Positions 18,365 through 26,160 of a DNA stretch of 64,000 bases are shown here, in pieces. A model generated the notes under the pieces. That model was not told the DNA's origin. It was given only the letters and a program-made list of their open reading frames with translations, and searched no databases. Position numbers and translations under genes: made by a program. The stretch spans positions 1 through 64,000 of the forward strand of contig CAWENQ010000009.1 in the NCBI GenBank assembly GCA_963810485.1, given 5' to 3'. Numbering within the stretch: position 1 is the first letter of the stretch; each line of letters begins with the position of its first letter. The DNA comes from DATKFM01 sp963810485. Lineage in GTDB: Bacteria; Pseudomonadota; Alphaproteobacteria; Dongiales; Dongiaceae.

Positions 18365-19157
18365 TCAGTTCGCGCGCTCGGCGAAAACGCCGATCATGCT
18401 GAGGCTATGTATGATCACCTGAAGACCCAGCGCGATCTGGGTCACACCGAGCACCACGGCGAAGACTTGGAGCACGGTGCCTGCCCATTTAAGTATGGAG
18501 TGCGCAAACAGCATCGCCAGCCAGTCCATTGCGAGAATAAGCAGTACAACGCCCGCCAGGACCAGTTTGGCCTCGCCGCTGTCCTGTGCCAATGCCGCAA
18601 AAACAATGACGGCGGCAATGCCGTAGGGAGTGACGATCGTCGGGAACGCCAGCGGACTATACGCAAGACTCAGATCGGGCGGCGGGTCATCGGGCCGCGA
18701 CCGGGCGGTGCCCGCGCCTTGCTGCAAGACAGTCTGCAGGGCGACCAGGAATAGTACAAGGCCGCCTGTAAGGGCCAGTACCCATATCGAGATGTTGAAA
18801 TTCTCGAGCACGTTGCGCCCCAGCAACCCGGCCAACACCAGGGCTGCGGCGGAGAAGAGCACGGCGCGGGTCGCCAGGTTTCGCTGAAACCTGGCATCGG
18901 TGCCGCGGGTCATATTGACGAAGGGAACAAGAAATCTTAATTGGGCCTAGCATCAAAAAGAGCATCAGGAAGATCTTCTTTGCGCTCAATATCGGTTGCA
19001 CTGCAACCGACTCTGCTTCGGTCTGCGCCTGCGCGCCGAAGGCCACTAGGACCATGGCGCACAACGCAATGGTGAATAGGATCAGGGCACGTCCATATCT
19101 ACTACCTGCCGTTGCAAGACAGCCTCGTTCAATTTCCCTGGGGTCGTTCGACGCCAT
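18365..19157 (-). CDS. MarC-family integral membrane protein (apparent frameshift)
   Basis: The N-terminal part, from ATG 19157, holds a signal-like hydrophobic segment (ALILFTIALCAMVLVAFGAQAQ) and the first MarC helix ending LMLFLMLGPIKI. The remainder (LVPFVNMTRGTDARFQRNLA and the later helices to FAERAN) continues in another frame to 18365. The change of frame is near 18925-18935 (AAGATTTCTTGTTCCC on the coding strand). The full span is 793 bases, one above a multiple of three. MarC proteins are six-helix membrane proteins of unknown activity, not proven drug exporters. It lies 27 bases after the DUF2252 gene, in a likely three-gene transcript. Confidence 0.75.
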
Positions 19158-19184
19158 GGTTTTTGGATTTTCTGGACCAGTCCA

Positions 19185-20597
19185 CTACTCGAGATGCACC
19201 TTGATTTTCCCCGCGCGTACGGCAGCTTTGAGCGCCGCGTGGTCCCGTTCGGTCTGGTCGGCGTAGGTCACCGCGAATTTTCCCATCGCCTCATCGAAGG
19301 TATCACTGGATCCGAGATAGCCGCTGATCCGGATCGGGCTGCCCGCCTTTGCGTGGGCCCGTGCCAACACCCATCCGCAGGCCTGGCCGAACACCTTCAG
19401 CATTTCGGCGTCGAAGGTCTCTACCAACGGCTTTATCTTTGCATCGCGCAATTGCCGCACGTAGCCATGAAGGCCGCGCGTCGTTGTAATCCAGCCGAGG
19501 AAGACATCCGTGGCCGGTTGCATCAGCCTTTGGCCCATCACCACCCGCTGGCCGTGGTGGGGATAGGGGTTCTTGCCGGCATAGCGCTCCAATACGGACT
19601 TGCGGGCCTCCTTGAACTGCAGGAAGAGGGGTTCGTTCGCCACCGACATCATCAGTGCGATCGCACATCTGGTGCCGACGCTCCCGATGCCGACCACTTT
19701 CAGCGCCGCATCCACAATTTGATAACGATCGAGCAGGACGCGGCGGTCATCGGCGAGCGATGTCCGGTATGCGGCTATGTTTTCGTCCATGAAGGATTGG
19801 AAATCCTTGGCCTGCGCTTCTTCCGGGTGAAAGATCAGCGGCGGGCTGTCATGAATGCGAATGTGACCGCCGACCATGCCCGCAAGCTCCGGATAGTCGA
19901 TCTCCGAACCCGTCTTTCCTTTCGCCTTGGCGATGCGTTTTCGGATCCGTGCCTTGACGCCGGCATCCGATAGCAGCGCAACAATGTCCTCGGCGGTGAT
20001 GCGCTCATACCAGATTTCGAGCGGGCTCATCTTCGAGTACTTAGCCAAGTGTTCGCGGTAGTTGCGCGCGCAGGCAACCGCCGCGGCGCGGCCATCGTCG
20101 TCTGTCATGCCGTTGCTGCGGGCGGCAAGCACGAAGGAGGCGACGAGGCGCTTGACGTCCCACTCCCAGGGCGCCGGGGAGGTCTCATCGAAATCGTTGA
20201 TATCGAAAAGGATGTTGCGTTCCGGCGTTGCGAACCCGCCGAAGTTCATCAGGTGACAGTCGCCGCAGGCCTGGACCCTGATCCCGGTGGCAGGGGTCTT
20301 GGCGAGGTCTGCCGCCATCACCGCCGCAGCGCCGCGATAGAAGGTGAAGGGGCTCTGCAACATCCGACCATAGCGGATTGGCAGCAAATGCGGCTGCCGG
20401 CCAACGTCAGAATCTCTGAGGAGGTCGAGCGGATCTTCCCGATCCGATGGGCGTTTCCATAGCCCATGGACCTGCCGGGAAACCATGTCACGCAGGCGCT
20501 TGCCTGCGGCCGAGACATCGGCCGCCGACAATTTTGGCAGGCCCGGGACAGGGTGTTCCCTAGTGCTAGGTGCCGACTTCAGCTTCATATTTTTCAT
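19185..20597 (-). CDS. DUF2252 family protein
   Basis: This 470-residue protein belongs to the DUF2252 (COG4320) group, which has a protein-kinase/phosphotransferase-like fold. The conserved blocks CGDCHLMNFGGF near residue 110, FDINDFDETSPAPWEWDVKR near 130-150 and HGQRVVMGQRLMQPATDVFLG near 350 are visible. The function is not established. It heads a probable transcript with the MarC protein and the lipoprotein, and an FNR/FixK-type box lies 254 bases upstream. Confidence 0.85.
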   Translation of the reverse strand: MKNMKLKSAPSTREHPVPGLPKLSAADVSAAGKRLRDMVSRQVHGLWKRPSDREDPLDLLRDSDVGRQPHLLPIRYGRMLQSPFTFYRGAAAVMAADLAKTPATGIRVQACGDCHLMNFGGFATPERNILFDINDFDETSPAPWEWDVKRLVASFVLAARSNGMTDDDGRAAAVACARNYREHLAKYSKMSPLEIWYERITAEDIVALLSDAGVKARIRKRIAKAKGKTGSEIDYPELAGMVGGHIRIHDSPPLIFHPEEAQAKDFQSFMDENIAAYRTSLADDRRVLLDRYQIVDAALKVVGIGSVGTRCAIALMMSVANEPLFLQFKEARKSVLERYAGKNPYPHHGQRVVMGQRLMQPATDVFLGWITTTRGLHGYVRQLRDAKIKPLVETFDAEMLKVFGQACGWVLARAHAKAGSPIRISGYLGSSDTFDEAMGKFAVTYADQTERDHAALKAAVRAGKIKVHLE

Positions 20598-21240
20598 TGC
20601 ACTTCACCCAGCGAAAGAGGGTCAACATGGACTCGCGCCTCCCCAATACCGGCCGACGAATGTCTTCGCCGCCCAACTGTTCGGACACGAATTGCTCTGT
20701 CGTTCTTACTACTTTCCCAGTCCGGTCGCTCTGGCCACCCGCTTTTCCAGATCCGTCTGGGTGACTTCCTCATTTTTCTTGTTTCTTTATTCTGACTGTT
20801 TGTATCCAATCCTACACTAGTACACATACCCGACCAGCGGAATAATTGGTTTGATCTGAATCAAGAATTCCAATGCCGACGGCAATCAAAGACGATCAAA
20901 TTCCGTCCGGCCGATCTTGAATTACAGGCATATGTTCCCATGTCGGGATTCCCGGCAAACCCAGGCCGGCTTGATGTTGGATATTGTGTATCGGGATACT
21001 GTGTGCAGCGCAGCGTGCTGCGCTCACAAAGGGATTCCTTTGTATGGGATCGTTCCCAAATAACAGGGTCCCCTAGTTCGCGGCGATCGCTATGTCGAAA
21101 TCACCTGAGAATTCATCGCAATAAGCGGATACTCGGCCGCGCGTGACGCCTCGCAAGCCCAGGAATTCTTTCAATATTTCTGCGGGCAAATAGCGCAAAA
21201 TATCAGTCGGTTCGCAACCGGCGCGCCGGGCCGGCCTCCG
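20598..21240. other. 643-base intergenic region without a gene
   Basis: No convincing reading frame, RNA gene or terminator was found. The left part (20760-20830) is AT-rich and is the probable promoter region of the DUF2252 gene. An FNR/FixK box sits at 20851-20864. The right part, 20940-21240, shows no recognisable element apart from two 5'-GGGATCG/GGGTCCC-like short inverted pieces near 21045-21075. Confidence 0.5.
20851..20864. promoter_or_regulatory. FNR/FixK-type binding site
   Basis: TTGATctgaATCAA is an exact match to the TTGAT-N4-ATCAA consensus of the FNR/FixK/Anr regulators. Read towards the DUF2252 gene, a -10-like TATGTG lies at 20823-20828, which places a start near 20816 and the box centre at about -41.5, the class II activation position. 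The resulting leader would be about 220 bases long. Anaerobic or low-oxygen control of the DUF2252-MarC-lipoprotein unit is inferred. Confidence 0.6.
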
Positions 21241-22005
21241 CTAGTTCTGGATGCGGTGCGTGAAGCCGCCATCGACCACGATGTTCGCGCCGACGATGAA
21301 CCCCGCCGCCGGGCTTGCGACGAAGGCGACAGCATTGGCGATGTCCTCGGCCGTGGCCATGCGGCCCAGGGGATTGCCCTTCATGGCCTCGGCAAAGGCC
21401 GCCGGGTCTTCGATCTCCACTTTGTGCCAGTGGCCGCCCTTGAAATAGGTGGTGCCGGGGCTGACCACATTGGCGCGGATGCCCTTGTCCGCCAGGTGGT
21501 TCGCCAGCGTCTTCATGTAGTAGAGCAGCGCCGCCTTCATGGTTCCGTAGGCGACGCTGTCATAGCCGTAATCCTCAACGCCGGAGATCGAGGAGATGGC
21601 GACGATGGCGCCGCCCTTGGATTTCTCCAGCAAGGGCAGCGCGGCGTGGACGCCGTTCACCGTATGCATGACGTCGGTGTCGAAGGCCTGCTCGAAGGCC
21701 AGGGGTGCGGAGCCGGAGGCCAGCGCGCTGGCATTGAGGACCAGGATATCCAGCCCGCCCAGCTCGCCGCCGGCCTCGGCGATCCAGTTCTTCAGCTTCG
21801 TGCCGTCGGAGACATCCAGCGCCCGGCCGACGGCCCGGCGGCCCTTCTTCGCAAGCGCCGCCACCGCGGCCTCCACTTCGGCGGCATTGCGGGCGCAGAT
21901 GGCCACGTCGCAGCCTTCGTCCACCAAGCGCTCGGCGATCGCCCGGCCGATTCCTTTCGTCGCGCCGGTGATCAGCGCCTTCTTCCCAGCCAAACCCAGA
22001 TCCAT
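21241..22005 (-). CDS. Short-chain dehydrogenase/reductase (SDR)
   Basis: A classical SDR of 254 residues. The NAD(P) site TGATKGIG is at residues 13-20, the structural LVLNASA stretch near 90, and the catalytic Ser...Tyr-x-x-x-Lys set is in SSISG and YGTMK (about 138-160). GANIVVDGGFTHR is the usual C-terminal sequence. The start at 22005 follows a GGTGGA ribosome site; the longer frame above it extends into the divergent promoter. Substrate unknown. Confidence 0.88.
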   Translation of the reverse strand: MDLGLAGKKALITGATKGIGRAIAERLVDEGCDVAICARNAAEVEAAVAALAKKGRRAVGRALDVSDGTKLKNWIAEAGGELGGLDILVLNASALASGSAPLAFEQAFDTDVMHTVNGVHAALPLLEKSKGGAIVAISSISGVEDYGYDSVAYGTMKAALLYYMKTLANHLADKGIRANVVSPGTTYFKGGHWHKVEIEDPAAFAEAMKGNPLGRMATAEDIANAVAFVASPAAGFIVGANIVVDGGFTHRIQN

Positions 22006-22073
22006 GATTCCACCTGCCCACCGAAGATGGGCCGGAGAGTAGCCCGCCGCCGCCCGCCTGACGAGTCGGCACA

Positions 22074-22087
22074 TTGATACCGATCAA
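22074..22087. promoter_or_regulatory. FNR/FixK-type binding site upstream of the cytochrome gene
   Basis: TTGATaccgATCAA is an exact FNR/FixK consensus and lies within the longer perfect repeat CATTGAT-accg-ATCAATG. Towards the cytochrome c gene, a -10-like TAATAA is at 22110-22115, giving a predicted transcript start near 22122 and the box centre at -41.5, the standard activating position. It lies 70 bases above the cytochrome start and could also affect the divergent SDR gene. Confidence 0.75.
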
Positions 22088-22157
22088 TGACCCGGGGACG
22101 GGCGGCCAGTAATAAAGTTCTCGGCAATTGCCAGGAAATGATGATCGGCTTCAGGAT

Positions 22158-22814
22158 ATGGCACGAGTGAAGGGAACCACGATCTGGGCGGCCTTGGCGC
22201 CGATCCTTGCCGGCTTTGCGCTATCGGCGATGGCCGCCCAAGCCGATGAAACCGCTGCAGGCGACGCAGCGGCCGGAGGTGCTCTCGCCGAGCGGCTCTG
22301 TGCGCGCTGCCACGCCATCTCCGGCCCAGGCCCCAGCCCGCTCGCCCAGGCGCCGCCCTTCAGCGGCTTCGAGCGGAAATGGCCGGTGTATTACTTGGCC
22401 GAGGCCATGGCGGAAGGGCTGGTGATCGGCCATGGCCCCATGCCGGAGTTCACCTTCGACCCGGAGGAAATCGACGACCTGCTCGCCTATCTCCACTCCG
22501 TTCAGCTCGCCGACAGCGGCGTGGTGGCCGACGGCCTCGCCCTGGCAACCGAGGATTGCGCCGCCTGCCACCGCGTCCAGGAGAGCCAGCCGCAGCCCCC
22601 CGCCGTGGCGATCAACGAGACGACCAGCCAGGAGAAAGTTCTGGCGCCGAGTTTCCGCGAAATCGCCCGGCGCGACGGCCGCGACGCCGCCCATCTGCGC
22701 TCCTTCATCCAGCAACCCCACTATCCGATGCCGGAACAGCAATTCATCCCCGAGGAGCTGAACGCCATCGTCGGCTACATCGTCTCGCTGAAGGACAGTG
22801 CCGGCGGCTGGTGA
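22158..22814 (+). CDS. Di-heme c-type cytochrome, periplasmic
   Basis: The 218-residue protein has an N-terminal signal peptide (hydrophobic WAALAPILAGFALSAMAAQA) and two heme sites, CARCH near residue 48 and CAACH near 135. PMPEF near 95 and PMPEQQF near 192 supply the likely Met axial ligands, so this is two fused class I cytochrome c domains. The start at 22158 is chosen because the signal peptide begins there. It acts in periplasmic electron transfer, partner unknown. The FNR box upstream suggests induction at low oxygen. Confidence 0.85.
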   Translation: MARVKGTTIWAALAPILAGFALSAMAAQADETAAGDAAAGGALAERLCARCHAISGPGPSPLAQAPPFSGFERKWPVYYLAEAMAEGLVIGHGPMPEFTFDPEEIDDLLAYLHSVQLADSGVVADGLALATEDCAACHRVQESQPQPPAVAINETTSQEKVLAPSFREIARRDGRDAAHLRSFIQQPHYPMPEQQFIPEELNAIVGYIVSLKDSAGGW

Positions 22815-22852
22815 CTCAGTTCCGCCGTTCAATCACATGACATGAGGAAAGA

Positions 22853-23116
22853 ATGAACCATCGTCATCGCAAAGTTCTGCATGCCCTGTTCGATCATCCG
22901 ATCAGCGCGAACATCGAATTCAAGGATGTCGAGAGCCTGCTCAAGGAGTTGGGCGCGGAAATCGACACCAAGGCTGGCAATCGCGTCGGCGTGAAGATCG
23001 GCAATCGCGCTGCCACCTTCCATCACGCCCAGCACGACCTGCACAAGGATGAGGTGGTCAAGGTCAAGCACTTCCTCGTCGACTGCGGCATCGATCCCAC
23101 GCAGTTTCCGGTCTAG
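22853..23116 (+). CDS. HicA-like small protein
   Basis: The 87-residue product resembles the dsRNA-binding-like fold of HicA toxins in its second half (VESLLKELGAEIDTKAGNRVGVKIGNRAATFHHAQ...EVVKVKHFLVDCGI). The catalytic His of HicA, normally in a GSHH-type loop, is not clearly present; the HH pair here lies later. No HicB antitoxin gene is next to it. GAGGAAAGA 5-10 bases upstream is a good ribosome site. It should be treated as a HicA-fold protein of unknown role, not as a proven toxin. Confidence 0.6.
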   Translation: MNHRHRKVLHALFDHPISANIEFKDVESLLKELGAEIDTKAGNRVGVKIGNRAATFHHAQHDLHKDEVVKVKHFLVDCGIDPTQFPV

Positions 23117-23119
23117 CGG

Positions 23120-23539
23120 CTAGAAGCGCCGGCGGAAGATGTTTCGCTGCTCGTACTGCTCCGCCGCCTCTTCGACGAAGGCGGCGATTTTCTCCGCAGC
23201 GAATTCGCGGCGCAGCCGTTCGGCGGCGGCCAGCAGCGTCGACTTGTCCGCCGCCCGCCCGGGCCGGAGGAGTTCGTAGACCTCGAGGATGAATTCCTGC
23301 GGCACGGCGACTAGCTCGGCGGCGCGCTCGAAGTTGTCGGCCAGCGGCGCACGACCTGCCGCCCGCGCCACCTGCGCCTGCAGCCGCAGCGCATCCGCCG
23401 TGATCGACAGATCGTCACGCGGCACCTGCCCGGCCAGGACATTGTCGAGCGACAGCGCCGACAGCGGCCGGCCGGAGGCGGTGGCGATCCGCTCCGGCTC
23501 ATGCTCGGCGATTGGATAGCGCGGCGTGCTGGCGCTCAT
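23120..23539 (-). CDS. Diol/glycerol dehydratase small subunit
   Basis: The 139-residue protein matches the PduE/DhaE small subunit of the coenzyme-B12-dependent diol or glycerol dehydratase. The SGRPLSALSLDNVLAGQVPRDDL part and the C-terminal helical tail (YELLRPGRAADKSTL, AAEQYEQRNIFRRR) are typical. Its ATG overlaps the stop of the fused large/medium subunit gene (ATGA at 23536-23539), so the two proteins are made together. Confidence 0.88.
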   Translation of the reverse strand: MSASTPRYPIAEHEPERIATASGRPLSALSLDNVLAGQVPRDDLSITADALRLQAQVARAAGRAPLADNFERAAELVAVPQEFILEVYELLRPGRAADKSTLLAAAERLRREFAAEKIAAFVEEAAEQYEQRNIFRRRF

Positions 23540-25794
23540 GGGAACTTCACCTGCAGGTCCAGTGGCGGCGCCTGGGGATCGACCAGCGCGGTTTCGATGG
23601 CGTAGAGCAGCGCCGTCTGCACGTGGTAGCGCGCGCCCAGCGCCTCGCCGCGATAGGGCACGGTGACCGGCTCCGGCGTCCGGCCCTTGGCATGAGCCGC
23701 GGCGTTGGCGCCGAGCTGCCGGTAGTGATCCAGCGTGGTGATCGGCGCCATGGAGAACAGCTCGAGATTGAGATGCGGTGCGCGGCCGCGGCCATGCAGC
23801 ACCGCCGTGCCCTTGCCCTGGATGCCGATGCCGAAACCGGAGCCCGCGAGATCGGCGGCGGTGCGGCCGACGAAGGAGGTGTCCGCCGAATGCCTGACGC
23901 GCACTACGCGCGCCTTGGCGCCGCCCTCGGCGACGCCGGCCATCAGCGCCGCCAGCACATCGGTGAGCTCATGCCCCGCGGTCGTCCGCTGCAGTTGCGT
24001 GCCGAAGGCCGGGCTGAGGCCGATGACGATTTCAAACGGATCGCTGCCGGCAGTGGCGTTGCCGATCACCTGGAACTCCAGCCGCCGCGACGCATCGCTC
24101 TGCCGGTTCTGCTCGGCGAGCACGTCGTCGCGGGTCAGCGAGTCTCGCATCGTCTTGATCTCGGCCCAGCGCGCTTCGTCGATGGCATAGCCTGTGCCCG
24201 GGCCGGCATAGTCGTTCGGATCGTTGACGGCGCTGATCACCTTGCTCTTGCGGATGATCGCCGCGGTCTGCAGATAATCGCCGCTCACCCGCTGCCGCAA
24301 CATCATCAGCAGATTTTCCGCTTCGGCATTGAAGCCGCGCTGCGCCAGCACGCGCACCACATCGATGGCGGTGATGCCGCGCTCGCGGATGGCGGCGCTG
24401 ATGCGGCCCACTTCGGCCAGGCTGTAGGTCATCGTATCGTTCGAGCCGCTGGCATAGACCACGCTGTCGCGTTGCGCTTCGCTCGTCGTCGCCAGCTGCA
24501 ACTCTTCAAGCACCGCCGACACCGCATCCACCGCGCGGCGCCGCACATCGATCGCCTCGCCCTCACCGACCGGCCGCAAGCCGCCATCGACGACGAAATC
24601 CCGCTGCAGCGCCAGGAAATCCTCCACATCCTCGCCGTTGAACAAGGAGGCATTGAAGGAGTTGTCGTACTTCTGGATCGAGCCGAAGCCGGAGCAGATC
24701 AGATCCGTGCCGGACATCAGATAGGGCATGATCTTGGCGCCCAGGCGGATTTCGGATTCGCTGATGCGCGTGTCGTTGCCCGACGCGCATTCCAGATCCA
24801 GCAGCGCCGCCAGCACGTTCTCCGCCAGGATCTCGCGCAGACCGCCGGGCACCGAGGCCGCGATCGGCGCGCCGTCGATGCCGCCGTTCTGCGTGCCCTG
24901 CACGCCCATCCCCCGCTGCAGGCAGAGGCATCGCGCCTCCAGGTACAACATCGACTTTGCGCTATGAAAGCCCATCAGCAATTCCGAGCCGGCGCCGGAC
25001 GTGCAGCGCGCTTTGATACCGCGGGACGCGTAGGCCGCCGTGAGGAACGCTTTCGACCAGGGCGTATCGTCGCCGTCGATGAAGGTTTCCTCCGTGCCGT
25101 AGACCGACACCGTCTCGGCATAGGAGGTGAATCCAGCCATGCCGATCTTCAGTTCTTCCGCCTCCTCGATGGAGCATTGGAACAAGATGCCGCCGCCCAC
25201 CGCCGCCCCCACCGCGCAGGCGAGCGCGTTCGCCCAGCCATTGCCGGCCACCCGCATGGTGGTCTCGATCTCGTCGAAGCCCATGCAGGCCGCGGTCGCG
25301 GCGTCTGCCGCGAGCTGCAGCGGATCGTCCTTGGCATTCGTGACGTGGGCCTGGTTGCCCGGGCGCCGCCGTGCCCGCAGCTTGGCCTGGGCGAAGGTCA
25401 GCTCCAGGGTGGACAGGTGGCCGGCCACCTCCGCCAGCTTGGCCGGCGTCATGCCCCGCGCCAGCCGCACCACCTGCGGCCGCGGTACATGGAAATCCAC
25501 GAGATCCCGGGCGTAGGCGCGGCTGTCCACCGCCATCGCCTCCGGCGCCACCTCGCGATCGATGTGGTAGCGGGCGATGAAGCGGTCGATCAGATCGAAA
25601 TCCGGCTCGGCAACGCCATCCATCTCCACCACCCGGCCCTGCTCGATCTTCAGGCTCGGCTTGGGATCGAACGGGCTGTCGGTGGCGGAAAAGCCGTTGC
25701 TTGCATCCTCTACCGCGAACCGGTCGAGGCGCAAGGGACGGGCGTCCCAGACGTCAAAACGCCGCCAACGGTTGGGCTTTCGTCCGGAATCCAT
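23536..25794 (-). CDS. Diol/glycerol dehydratase, fused large and medium subunits
   Basis: The 752-residue protein joins two subunits that are separate in the enterobacterial Pdu and Dha systems. Residues 1 to about 560 match the TIM-barrel large subunit (KRFEVL-like RRFDVWDARPLRLDRFAVED start; FIARYHIDREVAPEAMA; GIQGTQNG-like GVQGTQNGGIDGAP). The rest matches the medium subunit (DPFEIVIGLSPAFGTQLQRT, GFGIGIQGKGTAVLHGR, NLELFSMAP). The enzyme dehydrates 1,2-diols or glycerol to aldehydes with adenosylcobalamin. No reactivating factor, aldehyde dehydrogenase or microcompartment shell gene is present in the window. Confidence 0.9.
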   Translation of the reverse strand: MDSGRKPNRWRRFDVWDARPLRLDRFAVEDASNGFSATDSPFDPKPSLKIEQGRVVEMDGVAEPDFDLIDRFIARYHIDREVAPEAMAVDSRAYARDLVDFHVPRPQVVRLARGMTPAKLAEVAGHLSTLELTFAQAKLRARRRPGNQAHVTNAKDDPLQLAADAATAACMGFDEIETTMRVAGNGWANALACAVGAAVGGGILFQCSIEEAEELKIGMAGFTSYAETVSVYGTEETFIDGDDTPWSKAFLTAAYASRGIKARCTSGAGSELLMGFHSAKSMLYLEARCLCLQRGMGVQGTQNGGIDGAPIAASVPGGLREILAENVLAALLDLECASGNDTRISESEIRLGAKIMPYLMSGTDLICSGFGSIQKYDNSFNASLFNGEDVEDFLALQRDFVVDGGLRPVGEGEAIDVRRRAVDAVSAVLEELQLATTSEAQRDSVVYASGSNDTMTYSLAEVGRISAAIRERGITAIDVVRVLAQRGFNAEAENLLMMLRQRVSGDYLQTAAIIRKSKVISAVNDPNDYAGPGTGYAIDEARWAEIKTMRDSLTRDDVLAEQNRQSDASRRLEFQVIGNATAGSDPFEIVIGLSPAFGTQLQRTTAGHELTDVLAALMAGVAEGGAKARVVRVRHSADTSFVGRTAADLAGSGFGIGIQGKGTAVLHGRGRAPHLNLELFSMAPITTLDHYRQLGANAAAHAKGRTPEPVTVPYRGEALGARYHVQTALLYAIETALVDPQAPPLDLQVKFP

Positions 25795-25937
25795 GGCCCG
25801 CCTGCCGCCCGCGCCGGCTTCGCATTACCTCAGCGGGGGCGTCGCATGAGGAAATTTCAGCTGGAATCATGCCCTAAGGGCCTGTTTCGAACAACGAGGC
25901 GCTTGACAGCCGTAGGCCACCTTATTAAGTTTTCCCC

Positions 25938-25992
25938 AGCGCCGATTTGAGCAAACAGCTTGCGGGCGCTTAATAAATGCAGCTAAAGCGGA
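25938..25992 (+). ncRNA. SAM-II riboswitch aptamer, first of two
   Basis: The P1 stem AGCGCC (25938-25943) pairs with GGCGCT (25965-25970). Loop 1 starts GATTTGA and contains CTTGC, and the 3' part reads AATAAATGCAGCTAAAGCGG. These are the conserved positions of the alphaproteobacterial SAM-II fold, in the right order and spacing. A strong terminator follows at 25996-26035, so this copy should act on transcription: S-adenosylmethionine binding would favour termination. It lies in the leader of the cysG-metZ operon. Confidence 0.85.
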
Positions 25993-25995
25993 CGC

Positions 25996-26035
25996 AACCC
26001 GTCCCAGCCAAGCTGCGACGGGTTTTTGGTTTTTT
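25996..26035 (+). terminator. Intrinsic terminator between the two SAM aptamers
   Basis: AACCCGTC (25996-26003) and GACGGGTT (26017-26024) form the outer stem, and CAGC/GCTG (26005-26008/26012-26015) extend it past one C-C mismatch with a three-base loop. TTTTTGGTTTTTT follows. It lies immediately after aptamer 1 and 126 bases before cysG, so it is an attenuator and not the end of a gene. Confidence 0.9.
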
Positions 26036-26060
26036 ACGGCCTGGTCCACCGCAACGGACC

Positions 26061-26112
26061 CGCGGGATTTGATGGGGCAGCTTGCGCCCGCGTTACCAAG
26101 CGCTAAAGCGCC
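26061..26112 (+). ncRNA. SAM-II-like (possibly SAM-V) aptamer, second of two
   Basis: The P1 stem CGCGGG (26061-26066) pairs perfectly with CCCGCG (26087-26092). Loop 1 is ATTTGATGGGGCAGCTTGCG and the 3' part is TTACCAAGCGCTAAAGCG, keeping the ATTTGA, CTTGC, GTTA and GCTAAA positions. The segment between P1 and GCTAAA is two bases shorter than in aptamer 1 and lacks ATAAATG. No terminator follows; the next element is the cysG ribosome site, so control of translation is likely. Confidence 0.7.
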
Positions 26113-26160
26113 ACGGATGTTCTCCGTGGGCCCGCAATGCTTGCGGCTTGGAGGACGTCA
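26111..26160 (+). promoter_or_regulatory. Hairpins and ribosome binding site of cysG
   Basis: Two stem-loops lie between aptamer 2 and the start codon: CCACGGA/TCCGTGG (26111-26117/26123-26129) and CCGCAA/TTGCGG (26132-26137/26141-26146). TTGGAGG (26148-26154) is a strong ribosome site 6 bases before ATG 26161. GCTTGG (26146-26151) is complementary to CCAAGC (26096-26101) inside aptamer 2, a possible route for coupling ligand state to ribosome access. Confidence 0.55.

Noticed and set aside
17224..20597. Sulfate or drug-export role for the MarC-DUF2252-lipoprotein genes
   Set aside because: MarC has no proven drug-export role and the neighbours are of unknown function; nothing in the sequence supports a specific process.
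22853..23116. A complete HicAB toxin-antitoxin module
   Set aside because: No antitoxin frame is present on either side; the downstream gene is a dehydratase subunit on the opposite strand.
25795..25937. A possible cobalamin riboswitch for the B12-dependent dehydratase
   Set aside because: No B12-box-like sequence was found on the minus strand upstream of 25794, and the structured elements in the gap read towards cysG.
23512..25950. An 812-codon open frame on the plus strand opposite the diol dehydratase genes
   Set aside because: It is antisense to two well-supported genes and has the His/Arg/Gln-rich composition of a GC-rich shadow frame. It crosses the aptamer 1 region start and shows no domain.
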